Below, piece after piece: positions 1-11,160 of a stretch of DNA of 64,000 bases (its first letter is position 1; every line of letters begins with the position of its first letter). The position numbers and the translations under genes were made by a program. The stretch is taken from the NCBI GenBank assembly GCA_963082875.1, contig OY720100.1, positions 12,176,591 to 12,240,590 on the forward strand, given 5' to 3'. This DNA is from Corella eumyota (taxonomy: Eukaryota; Chordata; Ascidiacea; Phlebobranchia; Corellidae). The notes under the pieces are model-generated. The model had not been told where the DNA came from. It made no database searches and saw only the letters and a list, made by a program, of their open reading frames with translations.

Positions 1-870
1 TTAAATCGAAAAATAATTGTTGTGTTAGAACCGCACAGGTCCAATTACCGTGTTTACAAAATATTTTTCGAAAATATTAATATTCATAAAAGTTATAAAA
101 CTTTTATTAAACATTTATGAAATCTCAAAACTTAAAATTGTGTATTTTATTACACGCGCATTGGCCTAACTAACATTCAAGATCAACCATTTCGCAAAAC
201 TTTTCAGTAAAACAAAAGTTTGAGGTAATTTTTATTTTGGTTTTCATTAGGTCACGTAATATTTTTGGCCAATGATAATACAAATTTTTTGAAAAAAAAT
301 TAAAAATTTTAAATCGAAAAATAATTGATGTGTTAGAACCGCACAGGTCCAATTACCGTGTTTACATAATATTTTTCAAAAATATTAATATTCATAAAAG
401 TTATGACACTTTTATTAAAAATTTATGAATTCTCAAAACCTAAAATTTTGTATTTTATTAGACGCGCATTGGCCTAACTAACATTCAAGATAAAACATTT
501 CGCGAAAATTTTCAGTAAAACAAAAGTTTGAGGTAATTTTTATTTTGGTTTTCATTAGGTCACGTGATATTTTTGGCCAATGATATTGCATACAAATTTT
601 TTGAAAAAAATTAAAAATTTTAAATCGAAAAATAATTGTTGTGTTAGAACCGCACAGGTCCATTACCGTGTTTACAAAATATTTTTCGAAAATATTAATA
701 TTCATAAAAGTTATAAAACTTTTATTAAAAATTTATAAAATCTCAAAACCTAAAATTTTGTATTTTATTAGACGCGCATTGGCCTAACTAACATTCAATA
801 TAAAACATTTTGCAAAAATTTTGAGTAGAACAAAAGTTTGAGATAATTTTTATTTTTGGTTTAATTAGGT
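1..870 (+). repeat. 310-bp satellite array, left block (truncated by window edge)
   Basis: About 2.8 copies of a tandem unit of about 310 bp; the landmark GTTAGAACCGCACAGG recurs near 23, 332 and 643. Each unit also has a TATTTTTGGCCAATGA landmark and, in most copies, GGTCACGTGATAT. It is the same family and orientation as the large array at 16859-23697. The first two copies are of the CAGTAAAAC subtype and the third of the GAGTAGAAC subtype. Short minus-strand open frames here arise from the repeat and recur in the other array, so they are not treated as genes. Confidence 0.95.
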
Positions 871-1465
871 CACATGATATTTTAGACATAAAGTTAACCG
901 TTATTATTACTATATACGGTTAATTTAAAAAAAAAGTAGCATGCTATGGTACCTTAAAACCAATAATACACAAGTTAAAAAATTACCATAACCAAATAGA
1001 ATGTTTTTTTTATGGCTGACCAAAATGGCTCAACATATTATTTTAATAAACATTGTTTTTTTTCTGTTTAAAATATGATTGTATACAACCCATATACATA
1101 TATATGAAAAATCAGTTATTATTTCTTTTTGGTTGAAATATAACACTTCACTAAAATATTAAATTTCGTTAGCAAAAATTAAAAGCAAGCTAAAAGTAAA
1201 AAACAAGCTTAATATTTTGGTTTATAAAGATCTATAGCTGTTTGAATGTGGCTTAAAAGAAAATATTTCTAAGCATATCGGATTGATTTTAAAATAAATA
1301 ACTTTGTCGTATAAAAAATTTGAAATGGTCATTAAGTCGGGCGATTTTTAAAAAAACGTCCCCAAACGTAATACTTTTCAACTCGCTTCAAAACGGTTGA
1401 TGGCACCAACTTTTCTTAGTTGTATTATAGTATTATAAATTCGCGTCTACAAAAATATTGTAAAA
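871..1465. other. AT-rich stretch without recognised feature
   Basis: No open frame of useful length, tandem repeat or family motif is visible. A run of C at about 1472-1478 marks the approach to the dispersed repeat that follows. Confidence 0.5.
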
Positions 1466-1605
1466 AAGATACCCCCCCTACAAAGCAAGAATTAAAAATC
1501 TAAAGAAAACTTAACCAATTATTGAATACATCGATTCACCCTATACATAAGTTAATACCCAATAGAGTTTGTGAAACTCTTATTTTAGCTGTGTATTACT
1601 AAAAA
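1466..1605 (+). repeat. dispersed repeat, copy 1
   Basis: A block of about 130 bp containing AACTTAACCAATTATTGAAT, then ACCCTATACATAA, AATACCCAATAGAGT and CTGTGTATTACTA. It matches 7699-7820 closely and in the same orientation. Each copy lies upstream of one of the two related exon modules (4780 and 13540), so they may mark an old segmental duplication. Confidence 0.75.
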
Positions 1606-2875
1606 AAGTTAAGTTCAGGTAAGTTACGTGTTTACGTTTTCTTGTCATACGTTTATTTCAGGGTATGTAGTTATTGTACACAAAAAAAGTAATGAAATTG
1701 TTTTATATATAAGGTATAGTTTTACGATTTATTTGTTTTTGGTTTAAGGTTTTGTTATAAAGTTTTTGGCAAATTTTTTTGAACAAAAATTTAATTTGAT
1801 TTGCTACAAAGGTGAAACTAACTACTATACAAACTTGTTTTGGAACGCAACTTGACGATGAATTCAATTATTCCAGTATAAATTTAGGGGTTTGAAATCT
1901 TAACACTAAAAAATATAACGCAGTTTTTAGACACAATTGACAACACTTATTTATAAAAAATTTTAGAACAACAAAATTTTATAAAATTATGCTAAATTAA
2001 AATTGGGATATAAGAAGTAGAAAATGTAAAATAACGGAAATAAAAGGTAAGAATTGAATAATTATTACCCAAAAACTTTAAATATGTTGGTTAAAAATAT
2101 TTTAAATATAAATGTTTTTTTATTTAAAATTTTAACCCTGTAATACAAGTTAATCAATTTGAAAAATAAATAGTGTTAAACAACAAAATGCCTCTAACAG
2201 TGGCACAAATCAGTCTTAATTCTTGTTTTTATAAAAAGTAAAATGTCATCTTACGTATTAAACTAAGAAAATCGAACTGTAATAAAATGAATATACCTGT
2301 TGAACTAATGGAATTTTTTAAATATTCCTATAAACATCCAGCTCAGGTATAAAAAACTAACTATTAACAATACAACTATAAATTGTGCGTTATATGCTAT
2401 ACCAGAAAGTAATCAATAAAATTGTTTCGAGCCTAACGACCACGTGTTAAGACAGGTTTTAAGGGTTAACTCAGATTTATTTTTGCCAATTTGAATGCAA
2501 TTAGAATCCCATTTTTAAATAAAAGCAATAATATTAAAATCTTTAAATTTAGCTAGATTTTCTATATTTAAAATGTCCTTAAAAATTTAGAAAAATTGCA
2601 TGCTTAAATTATTATAAGTACAATTTAAAAACAAATCAAAAATATTTATAGTCTGTTTAAAACAAACTTATAATTTTTTGCGTAAAAATTTACAAATTAA
2701 TAAGTTTTAATTAAAATAAAAAGCTATTATATTCCAAGCAAGAGCCCGACAATTAAACCCTCAAAACTGCTTACATTTAAACCCCTTTATTTTAGCCCCC
2801 AACAACCAAACCCCCTAAACCTTTATTATTTTCAAAAGTTTAAATGAAGTAGTTTAAGTGTAACTAGTTCAGATG
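1606..2875. other. AT-rich intergenic or intronic sequence
   Basis: Mostly featureless. A 60-bp ATG-initiated frame at 2287-2346 (MNIPVELMEFFKYSYKHPAQ) is followed directly by GTATAA and could be a first exon, but nothing links it to a downstream exon. From about 2750 the sequence becomes rich in CCCC/TTTAAACCCC words resembling degenerate forms of the minisatellite that follows. Confidence 0.35.
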
Positions 2876-3957
2876 AAGAAGTTAAATGTTATAAGTTTAC
2901 TTCCAGTATCATGTAATGCTCTTACATGTGAAGCCCTCTAAGCAATTAAGAAAAAATAATGTAGGGGTTTATATAAAGGGGTTTAAATGAATGTGGTTTG
3001 TTGTAAGGAGTTCAAATGTTAAAAGTTCACCCCCAGTATTAATTGAACCTCTTACATCTGAAGCTCCCTAAGAGGTTTATAAGAAAGAATTTAAATGTAA
3101 AAGTTCATATAAAGGATTTTGTTGTAGGGAGTTTAAAGATTACAAGTTTACCCCCAGTATCAATTAAACCTCTTACATCTAATGCTCCCTAAGAGGTTCA
3201 TGGGAAAAAATTTAAATCTAGGAGTTCATATAAAGGAGTTTGTTGTAGGGAGTTTAAAGGTTACAAGTTTACCCCCAGTATCAATTAAACCTCTTACATC
3301 TAATGCTCCCTAAGAGGTTCATGGGAAAAAATTTAAATGTAGAAGTTCATATAAAAGAGTTTGTTGTAGGGAGTTTAAAGGTTACAAATTTACCCCCAGT
3401 ATTAATTAAACCTCTTACATCTAATGCTCCCCAAGAGGTTCATATTAAAGAATTTAAATGTAGGAGTTTTCATGAAAGGGTTTCTTGTAGGGGGTTTAAA
3501 GGTTACACGTTTACCCCCAGTATCAATTAAACCTCTTACATCTGAAGCTCCCTAAGAGGTTCATATTAAAAAATTTAAATGTAGGAATTCATATAAAGGA
3601 GTTTGTTGTAGGGAGTTTAAAGGTTACAAGTTTACCCCCAGTATCAATTAAACCTCTTACATCTGAAGCTCCCTAAGAGGTTCATGGGAAAAAATTTAAA
3701 TGTAGGAGTTCATATAAAGGGGTTTGTTGTAGGGGGTTTAAATGTTACACCCCCAGTATCAATTGAACCTCCTACATCCGAAGCTCCCTAAGAGGTTCAT
3801 GGGAAAAATTTTAAATGTAGAAATTTATATAAAGAGGTTTGTTGTAGGGGGTTTAAAGGTTACACGTTTACCCCCAGTATCAATTAAACCTCTTACATCT
3901 GAAACCCTTTAAGCAAATCATAAGAAAGAATTTAAATGTAGGTTCATATAACTACAT
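2876..3957 (+). repeat. 118-bp minisatellite, about 9 copies
   Basis: The unit runs roughly TTTGTTGTAGGGAGTTTAAA, GGTTACAAGTTTACCCCCAG, TATCAATTAAACCTCTTACA, TCTGAAGCTCCCTAAGAGGT and TCATGGGAAAAAATTTAAAT. CCCTAAGAGG landmarks recur about every 115-122 bp. The first and last copies are the most divergent. A 75-codon open frame inside it (3303-3530) is a by-product of the repetition. Confidence 0.93.
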
Positions 3958-4070
3958 CTGTTTACTGACTTTAACAAATGAGACAACAAACACACTATTG
4001 TTCTTCTTGTTTAGTATTTTTTTGTATTATCTTTATCCTCGATGTGGGAAAGTCGAATGCGCGATTTAAA

Positions 4071-4226
4071 CATAGAGTAACATCGGTTACTCCGACCCAG
4101 TTTCGAGTTCATACCGTTTATAGCGCCTTACTTAAGGGTGCTACAGCATGAGATCAGTGGGGATTGAACACACGACCTCTTGGTGGTGAAGCAAGTGTTC
4201 TTACCACTACACCACGCTGCCGGTGC
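4071..4226 (-). repeat. tRNA-derived SINE, near full length
   Basis: Read on the minus strand, the element starts with a tRNA-like head. The A box region is GGTGTAGTGGTAAGAAC and the B box region GTGTTCAATCC. A body with ACCCTTAAGTAAGGCGCTAT and a tail ending CTGGGTCGGAGTAACCGATG follow. The same head, body and tail recur at 48077, 51088 and 57078. The head lacks a usable cloverleaf, so it is a SINE and not a tRNA gene. Confidence 0.8.
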
Positions 4227-7200
4227 AATGTTTTTTTATGATTTAGAAAATAGTATGTTTTTTATGATTTAGAAAATACAAATCAAAAACTATCTGAGGC
4301 ACCATGTTTTGCAAGGGGAAACTAACTTTGAAGTCCCTTCTATTATAATAAGGTAATACTTAAACTTGGTTTAGGTTTTTTAATTAGGTTTCTTTTGTTT
4401 ATAAATAGTCTGTAATTTAGGTTTTGGTTAGGGCTAATATTCTTACCCAGTAACTACAATATAAAATATTTTTTATTAAACTAAAGTTGTTTATTAAAAT
4501 ACTATGTATATTTTCAGGGTTTAACTGAATCAAAACGCCTTGAACAATAACAATAACAGTAAGAACTTAATTAAATATATCTAAATTAATGTTCAATTAA
4601 ATCAACAATACAAATAAATAAAAATATCTACCTAAGTTAAAGAATAGAATTGCCAATTCGTTTGTAAGTTATAATAAAGATGTTAAAATTATAGTAAAAA
4701 ATAAAATTAAGAGTAAATATATCTCTAAATTAGAGTTAATTTTTTACATATTACCTAAACTTATTTATTTTGTGTTTAGTTCAAAATGAATTAGTCTACA
4801 CAGCCTACTTTAGACGTGAAATAATCCACAAAAATGAAGCCTTAGAGAATTTTATCCACGAAACTTTGCATATAATTTTAAAGGACGTGGAGGAAGGGTT
4901 GTTCTACGTTCAAGCTTGAGTAAGCATGTCGTTTCGTTTAAAATGTTTTGTAAACAACTTTAAATAACAATTCTCATTTGCAGCATATTTTTGTGTTCCA
5001 ATCATTAACCATGGCCTAAACAATCAATCCAGTTTACTTTAGCAAATACAGTAACTGAAAAAATAATAAATTGTCACGTGGTTTTACTATATTATAAATT
5101 TTAACATAAGTACAAACATACCAGAACAAAGATAAGGAACAGGATAATGGTGTATAGAAACAAACTTAAGTTATCACGTTTCTGTAGACTATACAAATAT
5201 ACCCTATCCGCCTAAAAAAGATAAATTTTTACTCGAATTTAATCTTTTTAATTTTTGTTAAACTAAAAAGGTTGAAGAAAATAAAATCAGGTTTAGAGCT
5301 AAAAATTTTCCACTAAAAATCTAAATATCTATAAAATTCTATGTCATAGAGAAAATTTGTTTGAAAAAATTTAACCTTACTTTTTAACTGGTTACAAACA
5401 AATAATGTGATATGAAGTAATCCAATGTATTTTATCTTTTAAATAAATTTATACATCTTGCTTAAAATTAAATTTTGTTTTAACAGAGAGGACTGGAAAA
5501 TTTTAACCACAACCCAGCATTTTCTTCCATTTTTAATACAATATAAACTGTAGAATCACATATTATAGGTGATAAATATCAAGTTCCTTATTATTATTAT
5601 ATTCCAATTGACATAAATGTTTTTTATTTCGTCTAGAAATTTTTTAAGAATGAATGTTAATGCAAAACTATGACAACATTAGAATGTAGAATTATTTTTT
5701 TTTCATGACCTAAATTGTGTATTAGCAAACGTCATGTAAATGTTAACATTTTTCTGCCGTAAAAAAGTAGGAGCTAATATTTTACCCAGTGTTTGTATTT
5801 GCTTAACTAAAAACGCATCAAATGTAAATAAAAAATGCCTTTTATTTTATTTTTTTGTACTTGTATGTAAACTGAAAGATTATATTGATATATATAAAGT
5901 GAATGCATTAATAAAAAAACACCTAGACATACAGCCACACTTGTCTTGTTAATTCAATTATTAATATTTTGCAAAAAAAAATTCAAAAAACTTAATACAA
6001 AAACAAAAAAAAACATTGTAAAATAAAAAAAATAATAGATTTTTTTAAAAGAAAGATATTTGAAAGACTTTAAAAAATCCTCATTTTGTATTAACTATAT
6101 TTTAGTTGCATGCATCACACACTCTAAAAAAACAATTATTTAACAAATGAATTGCTTTTTAAGATGGTCTTTTTTAAATCAAATAATATAGACATGACCT
6201 TAACAAACACGGCAATATATACAAAACCTTACCTTAAATAAAACCACTAAAAAAACAAATGGGTCCCGAAAAACAAAAGATGTGCTAAAATAGTTTTGTT
6301 AAATTGAACAAGGCACAAAAAGCATACGCTTTCTTTATTAAAATGTTAAACGTAACACATATATAAATATAGTAAAGATATTAATCAAGGTAAATCATAT
6401 ACATGTACACGATATTTGTTTTTTGTTAAGTGTGTAGGCTTTGAATAAAACTTGCAAAATATTTAAAAATTAGTTTCATAGACTCTGCGACTAAAACCCA
6501 AAGTCTGGACTTATTTTATATCTGTCAAAAAAATTTTTCTTTGTTATTAATTATTTGAAAGAAGGTGGCACAAAACAACATTTGTTATTATATCACAATA
6601 TTTAAATAGACGTATAAATAGACACTGTTTGATAGACGCTATAACAAAAATATTATTTTAACGCCAGAAACCGTTTTCTTAGGAGGTAAAGACTGATAGG
6701 TAAGTCTATGGGTAAACATAAAGTTAGGTACCCTATAGCCCGAAACGAAAAGTCTAGTATTAGTACGACTATAAAAAGAAATAGGTAGGGTCTGGCTTAC
6801 CTTTGCTAATAAAACACCACTAGGTGTTCTAAAAAATAGAACAAAAGAAATATGTGTGCAGGTAAAATTAAATAAATAATAAACATACTAATTAAGTTAC
6901 ACTTACTATAATGAATTTAGTATATTTTTTATAAAATTTTACAATGAAACAGATTTATAATATTTGGTGTATGTATAAATTAGGTCGGTGTCGTGTTTAT
7001 CGTGACACGATTACGCAATAAAATAAATTGAGTAAGTTATTTAGAGATTCGGTTTATGGGGTGTCTGTTAGCTATAACATCAGAATAAATATGAAATTTA
7101 TGGGGTGTCTGTTAGCTATAACATCAGAATGAATATGAAACACGACTACTTTTTTTTTGAAACACGACTACTGTTTGCTATGACTACCATCCTCGCGACA

Positions 7201-7489
7201 ACGAATTCAAGTGACAATATTTATACTCAATCTGTTAGTGTTAAATAGAGTGTGTTTTAGTTCATCATAAAGTTACAAAAACTACAAATACAAAATAACA
7301 AGCCCGGGTGTTAAATTTCAACGCTGATATTGTATTTTATTGTTTTATAAAGTTAAAACAACAGTTCGCCGATACGTTTTTGCTTCATTACTGAAATAGT
7401 ATAAAAATGCATTACTGAATAGTATAAAAAAGTGAATATGTAGATAAAAAATCATTATGGTAGGTAGGTGACAACGCTAGCTTAAAATT
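4227..7489. other. AT-rich region, only copy A of the exon module recognised
   Basis: Apart from the module exon at 4780-4919 I see nothing firm. A 70-codon ORF at 5740-5952 is low-complexity and unsupported. A 40-bp direct duplication containing GTGTCTGTTAGCTATAACAT occurs at about 7060-7135. Confidence 0.5.
4780..4919 (+). pseudogene. exon module of unknown family, copy A (lone exon, possibly decayed)
   Basis: A 45-codon open stretch preceded by the acceptor TGTGTTTAG and ending in TGA directly before a donor-like GTAAGC. The peptide contains NELVYTAYFRREIIHKNEA and FIHETLHIILKDVEEGLFYV. It aligns by eye with the module exons at 13540-13675 and 14156-14282: NEL, then an aromatic-rich strand, NEA, then FI/IL, then an amphipathic helix ending in a glycine and aromatics. 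No convincing partner exon was found; a candidate at about 4517-4555 contains stops in the needed frames. I do not recognise the family. It may be a terminal exon of a diverged paralogue or a relic of a duplication. Confidence 0.4.
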
Positions 7490-7620
7490 ATAGATTATAA
7501 TTGCCCGGTAATTTTGCTGCTGATTAAGTGCTAGTCCAGTAGAAGTTTATATCCGCTTAATTTAGGGCGCTACAGCATGAGAGCAGTGGGAATTGAACCC
7601 ACGACCTAATGTGTGGTGTA
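7490..7620 (-). repeat. tRNA-derived SINE, truncated
   Basis: On the minus strand it has the B-box-like GTGGGTTCAATTCCCACTGC and the family body (CATGCTGTAGCGCCCTAAAT). It ends with CAATTATAATC, shared with the SINE tail at 58368-58480. The tRNA-like 5' portion is shortened at about 7615. Confidence 0.7.
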
Positions 7621-7698
7621 GCAAAATATATATATTAGTTAAAAATATATTAAAGTTACAAACGATAAAAATATCTAGGCCTATATTTGATTTACAAA

Positions 7699-7820
7699 AA
7701 AAAAGATCCCCCTAAAAAAAACTTAACCAATTATTGAATACATCGATTAACCCTATACATAAATTAATACCCAATAGAGTGTGTGAAACTTTTTTTTTAA
7801 CTGTGTATTACTATAAAAAG
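7699..7820 (+). repeat. dispersed repeat, copy 2
   Basis: Direct-orientation copy of 1466-1605, sharing AACTTAACCAATTATTGAAT, ACCCTATACATAAATTAATA and CTGTGTATTACTAT with scattered differences. Confidence 0.75.
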
Positions 7821-8848
7821 TAATCAAAATAATAATCATTTAATTTAATTTAATAGCGTGTTAACGTGCATGGATATTTGGTTATGCCGTGATGAAAATC
7901 AATTTCAATTAACTTTCTATTAATTACCTACGAAGTACAAAAATTTTATATAGAATTAATACGGTAATTGGATCACATAACGCAACACAGTTTTAAAAAA
8001 GAAAACACTTAAATAACTTTTGATTTTAGAATATATTATACCATTTTATTATCAAAAATAACAAAACGAAAGACAAGAAAAAAATTGCAAAAATAAAATA
8101 TTTAACATTTTTCAGCTAAGGTTTGACGTAAAAATAAGTTTATCTTAATAAAAAAATGGAAAATGGATTTATTGTGAAGACTGAAGCATTAAACTTTACC
8201 AAAAGATGATGTTAAGAAACATACCAAACTACCGTACAGGTAAACGTTTATAACTTGTTAAATATTATTAAACTTAAAAATTTTAGCCACAACAATGTAA
8301 TATGCTCAAACACTTTACACGCATTTCCATTCTCAATAAAAAAACTAAAAAATTTACAACAAATGTAATACAAACCAAAGTACAAAACCCAGCAGCAGTT
8401 TTTTTGACTTTAGTTGTTTAAAACCAAAACGAGGATAACCCCCAATATATTAGAAAGATGTCGCTATAAAGTTCTGGATTTTTTTTAAGAGTGGTATAAT
8501 ATTAGCCCCCGAAAAGAGAGTGTCATAAATTAAGTAACGTGACGTATTTCATATAACTTTAGGGAAATATTAAAAAAAAATTGCCGAATATAAACTTGGA
8601 ATAAAATTAAAATTTGTGGTATTGTGTAGGACATATCTTTATTAAAAAGAATAATTAAGGATGGTGTTATTAAAAAAATTATAGAAAAGCTATTAGTTAT
8701 TAAATTTCAATAAAAGTCTGTCTGTTAAAACGTTTGGTAATGACTCACAACACTTTCAAAATCAGTCAACTTATCAAAATGCAGTTGAAGTTCAATTTAA
8801 AACATAGGTCATGAAAAGCTGTCTCCAAACTGGGTTAAAGTAGCAAAT
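7821..8848. other. AT-rich stretch grading into the 45-bp repeat
   Basis: No gene recognised. From about 8700 degenerate pieces of the following 45-bp unit appear (GTCTGTCTGTTAAAAC, AGCTGTCTCCAAACTGGG). The array therefore decays gradually at its left edge. Confidence 0.5.
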
Positions 8849-9412
8849 ATGGACAAGTATTACTTATCTGTCAAAATTGGGTCTAAGGGTGAACACGGGA
8901 CATGTATTAGTTGTCTCTTAACTGTGTTCAAGGGTAAACTTGGTATTAGGTGCCTTTTAACTGGGTCGTGTACAACTTGTTTTTTAACTGAGTTTAAGGG
9001 TAAACATGGAACATGCATTAGCTGTCTCCAAATAGTGTTTAAGGATAAATATGAGATGTGTTTAAAATTTCTTTTAACTGAGTTTAAGGATGAATATGGG
9101 ACATGTATAATCTGCCTTTTAACTGAGAGTAAGAATCAATATGGGATGTGTATAACTTGTCTTTTAACTGAGTTTAAGGATGAATGTGGGACATGTATAA
9201 GCTGTCTTTTAACTAATTTTAAGGATAAATACGGGACATGTCTAATCTGCCTTTCAACTGAGTTTAAGGATGAATGTGGGATATATATAAGCTGTCTTTT
9301 AACTTGTCTTTTAAGCTATCTTTTAACTTGTCTTTTAATTGAGTTTAAGAATAAATACGGGACATGTATAGTCTGCCTTTTAACCGAGTTTAAGGATGAA
9401 TATGGGACCCCT
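8849..9412 (+). repeat. 45-bp minisatellite, first array (frame open for 190 codons)
   Basis: About 12 copies of a unit TTTTAACTGAGTTTAAGGAT plus GAATRTGGGACATGTATAAT plus CTGCC. The unit is 45 bp (15 codons), so one plus-strand frame stays open from an ATG at 8849 to 9421. It would read a cysteine-rich repeat of the form CLLTEFKDEYGTCII. Twelve-base insertions (TGTCTTTTAACT) keep the frame. The peptide has no signal sequence or known fold. I treat it as a repeat; the coding possibility is discussed in the findings. Confidence 0.9.
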
Positions 9413-10420
9413 TACACTTGAATCCCTTACACTTGAACACCTTACATTTGAACCTCTTACATGTAAACCCTTTACATATAAAACCCTTACACTTGAATCC
9501 CTTACACTTAAACCCCCTACACTTGAACCTCTTACACTTGAACCCCCTACACTTGAACCTCTTACACTTAAACCCCTTACACTTGAACCCCTTACATTTG
9601 AACCCCTTACATGTAAACCCCTTACATATTATAAGGGGTTCAAATGTAAGGGGTTCAAGTGAAAGGGTTCAAGTGTAAGAAATTCAAGTGTAAGAGGTTC
9701 AAATGAAGGGAGTCAAATGTAAGGAGTTTAAGTGTAAGGGGTTCAAATAAAGGGGTTTAAGTGAAAGGGGTTCAAGTGTAAAGGGTTCAAGTGTAAGAAA
9801 TTCAAGTGTAAGAAGTTCAAATGAAGGGAATCAAATGTAAGGAGTTTAAGTGTAAGGGGTTCAAATAAAGGGGTTTAAGTGAAAGGGGTTCAAGTGTAAG
9901 AGGTTCAAGTGTAGGGGGTTAAAATTTAAGGGATTCGAATGCAAGGAGTTCAGATGTAAGGGGTTTAGATGAAGGGGTTCAAGTGTAAGGGGTTTAAATG
10001 TAAGGGATTCGAATGCAAGGGGTTTAGATGTAAGGGGTTTAGATAAAGGGGTTCAAGTGTAAGGAGTTCAAGTGAAAAGGGTTCAAATGTAAGGGGTTTA
10101 AGTGAAAGGGGTTCAAGTGTAAGGAGTTCAAGTGTAAGGGGTTTAAGTGTAAGGGGTTCAAGTGTAAGGGGTGCAAATGTAAGGGGTTTTAGTGTAAGGG
10201 GTTAAAGTGTAAAGGATTCAAATGAATAAGGTTCAAATTTAAAGGGTTCAAATAAATAAGGTTCAAATTTAAAGGGTTCAAATGAAGGGGTTCAAATGTA
10301 AGGTGTTCATGTGAAAGGGGTTAAAATGTAAGGGGTTCAAGTGTAAGGGGTTCAGATTTAAAGGGTTCAAATGAAGGGGTTCAAATGTAAGGTGTTTATG
10401 TAAAAGGAGTTTAAATGTCT
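9411..10420. repeat. 15-bp minisatellite with strand switch
   Basis: Tandem copies of about 15-16 bp. Left of about 9630 the unit reads CTTACACTTGAACCCC; right of it the reverse complement GGGGTTCAAGTGTAAG. The turning point is ACCCCTTACATATTATAAGG, continuing into GGTTCAAATGTAAGG. The left arm is about 220 bp and the right arm about 790 bp, with variant units (TTCAAATGAA, TTTAGATG) mixed in. Two overlapping ORFs here (9396-9662 and 9418-9678) are artefacts of the repeat. The words CTTACA and CCCC link it to the 118-bp unit at 2876-3957. Confidence 0.93.
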
Positions 10421-11160
10421 GGCTACCTGACAATTTAATTGAATAGTTTCTTATAATTTAGGTAAATAGTTAAAGTTCATTTTAGGTTTATAAATTTTAA
10501 ATTTGGAGTAAACAAGGTATAGCCTAAATAAATATAATATCAAGTATATCACCATGGACGATGAGAATAGAATAAGACGTCTTATTATTGAGTTTATTAT
10601 TGAGTTTGGAGAACAAAAGATAACTTTAAAACTTTTTGTGTCCTAAATAACCTATTATGTTACATAAAACCAGTTTTAATTTACTGAAGTAGAAAGAACA
10701 AAAGATAACTTTTTAATTTTGCGCGAACCTAAAAAACTCAAAAGTGATTATATTAAAACTTTTAACTTATGCAAGAACTTCAATAGTATAATAGTAAAGT
10801 TAAACTTGAAATCTTAATTATATTTTGTGTTCAATTCTTTAAAACTGTAAAAGACATTTTTAGTTTTTTTAAACGAGATTAATTCTTTTTGTTTGTAATA
10901 CAATTAATTTAAAAAATATTTTTTTTTTATTTAAAGATTCGTTATAGCAGCATTCCAATAACCAATCTTAACTAATTAAATCAACAAAACTATTTAAAGA
11001 AATGGTTCGGTCGCAGAATTTTTCCAAATTGCACGAGGATACCATTATTTTAAAAATTGGTCAAGTAGTTTTTAAGATATCGAAATTTGCAGTTAAAATA
11101 TTGTTAATAGGAAAAGTCCCTACGCTCGTCACGTGACGTTCGTCACGTGACGCACGGCTA
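10421..11160. other. AT-rich spacer between minisatellite arrays
   Basis: No gene is supported. A short ATG frame at 10554 (MDDENRIRRLIIEFIIEFGE) runs only about 30 codons. At 11127-11153 there is a tandem duplication of a CGTCACGTGACG word carrying two CACGTG palindromes. Confidence 0.4.

Noticed and set aside
8849-9421. Calling the 190-codon ATG ORF a gene outright
   Set aside because: The frame is open because the unit is 45 bp; there is no splice or promoter evidence and no known fold. It is kept as a hypothesis in the findings.
9396-9678. Two overlapping ORFs rich in LTLEPLT and LHLNPLH
   Set aside because: Pure translation of the 15-bp minisatellite in two frames.
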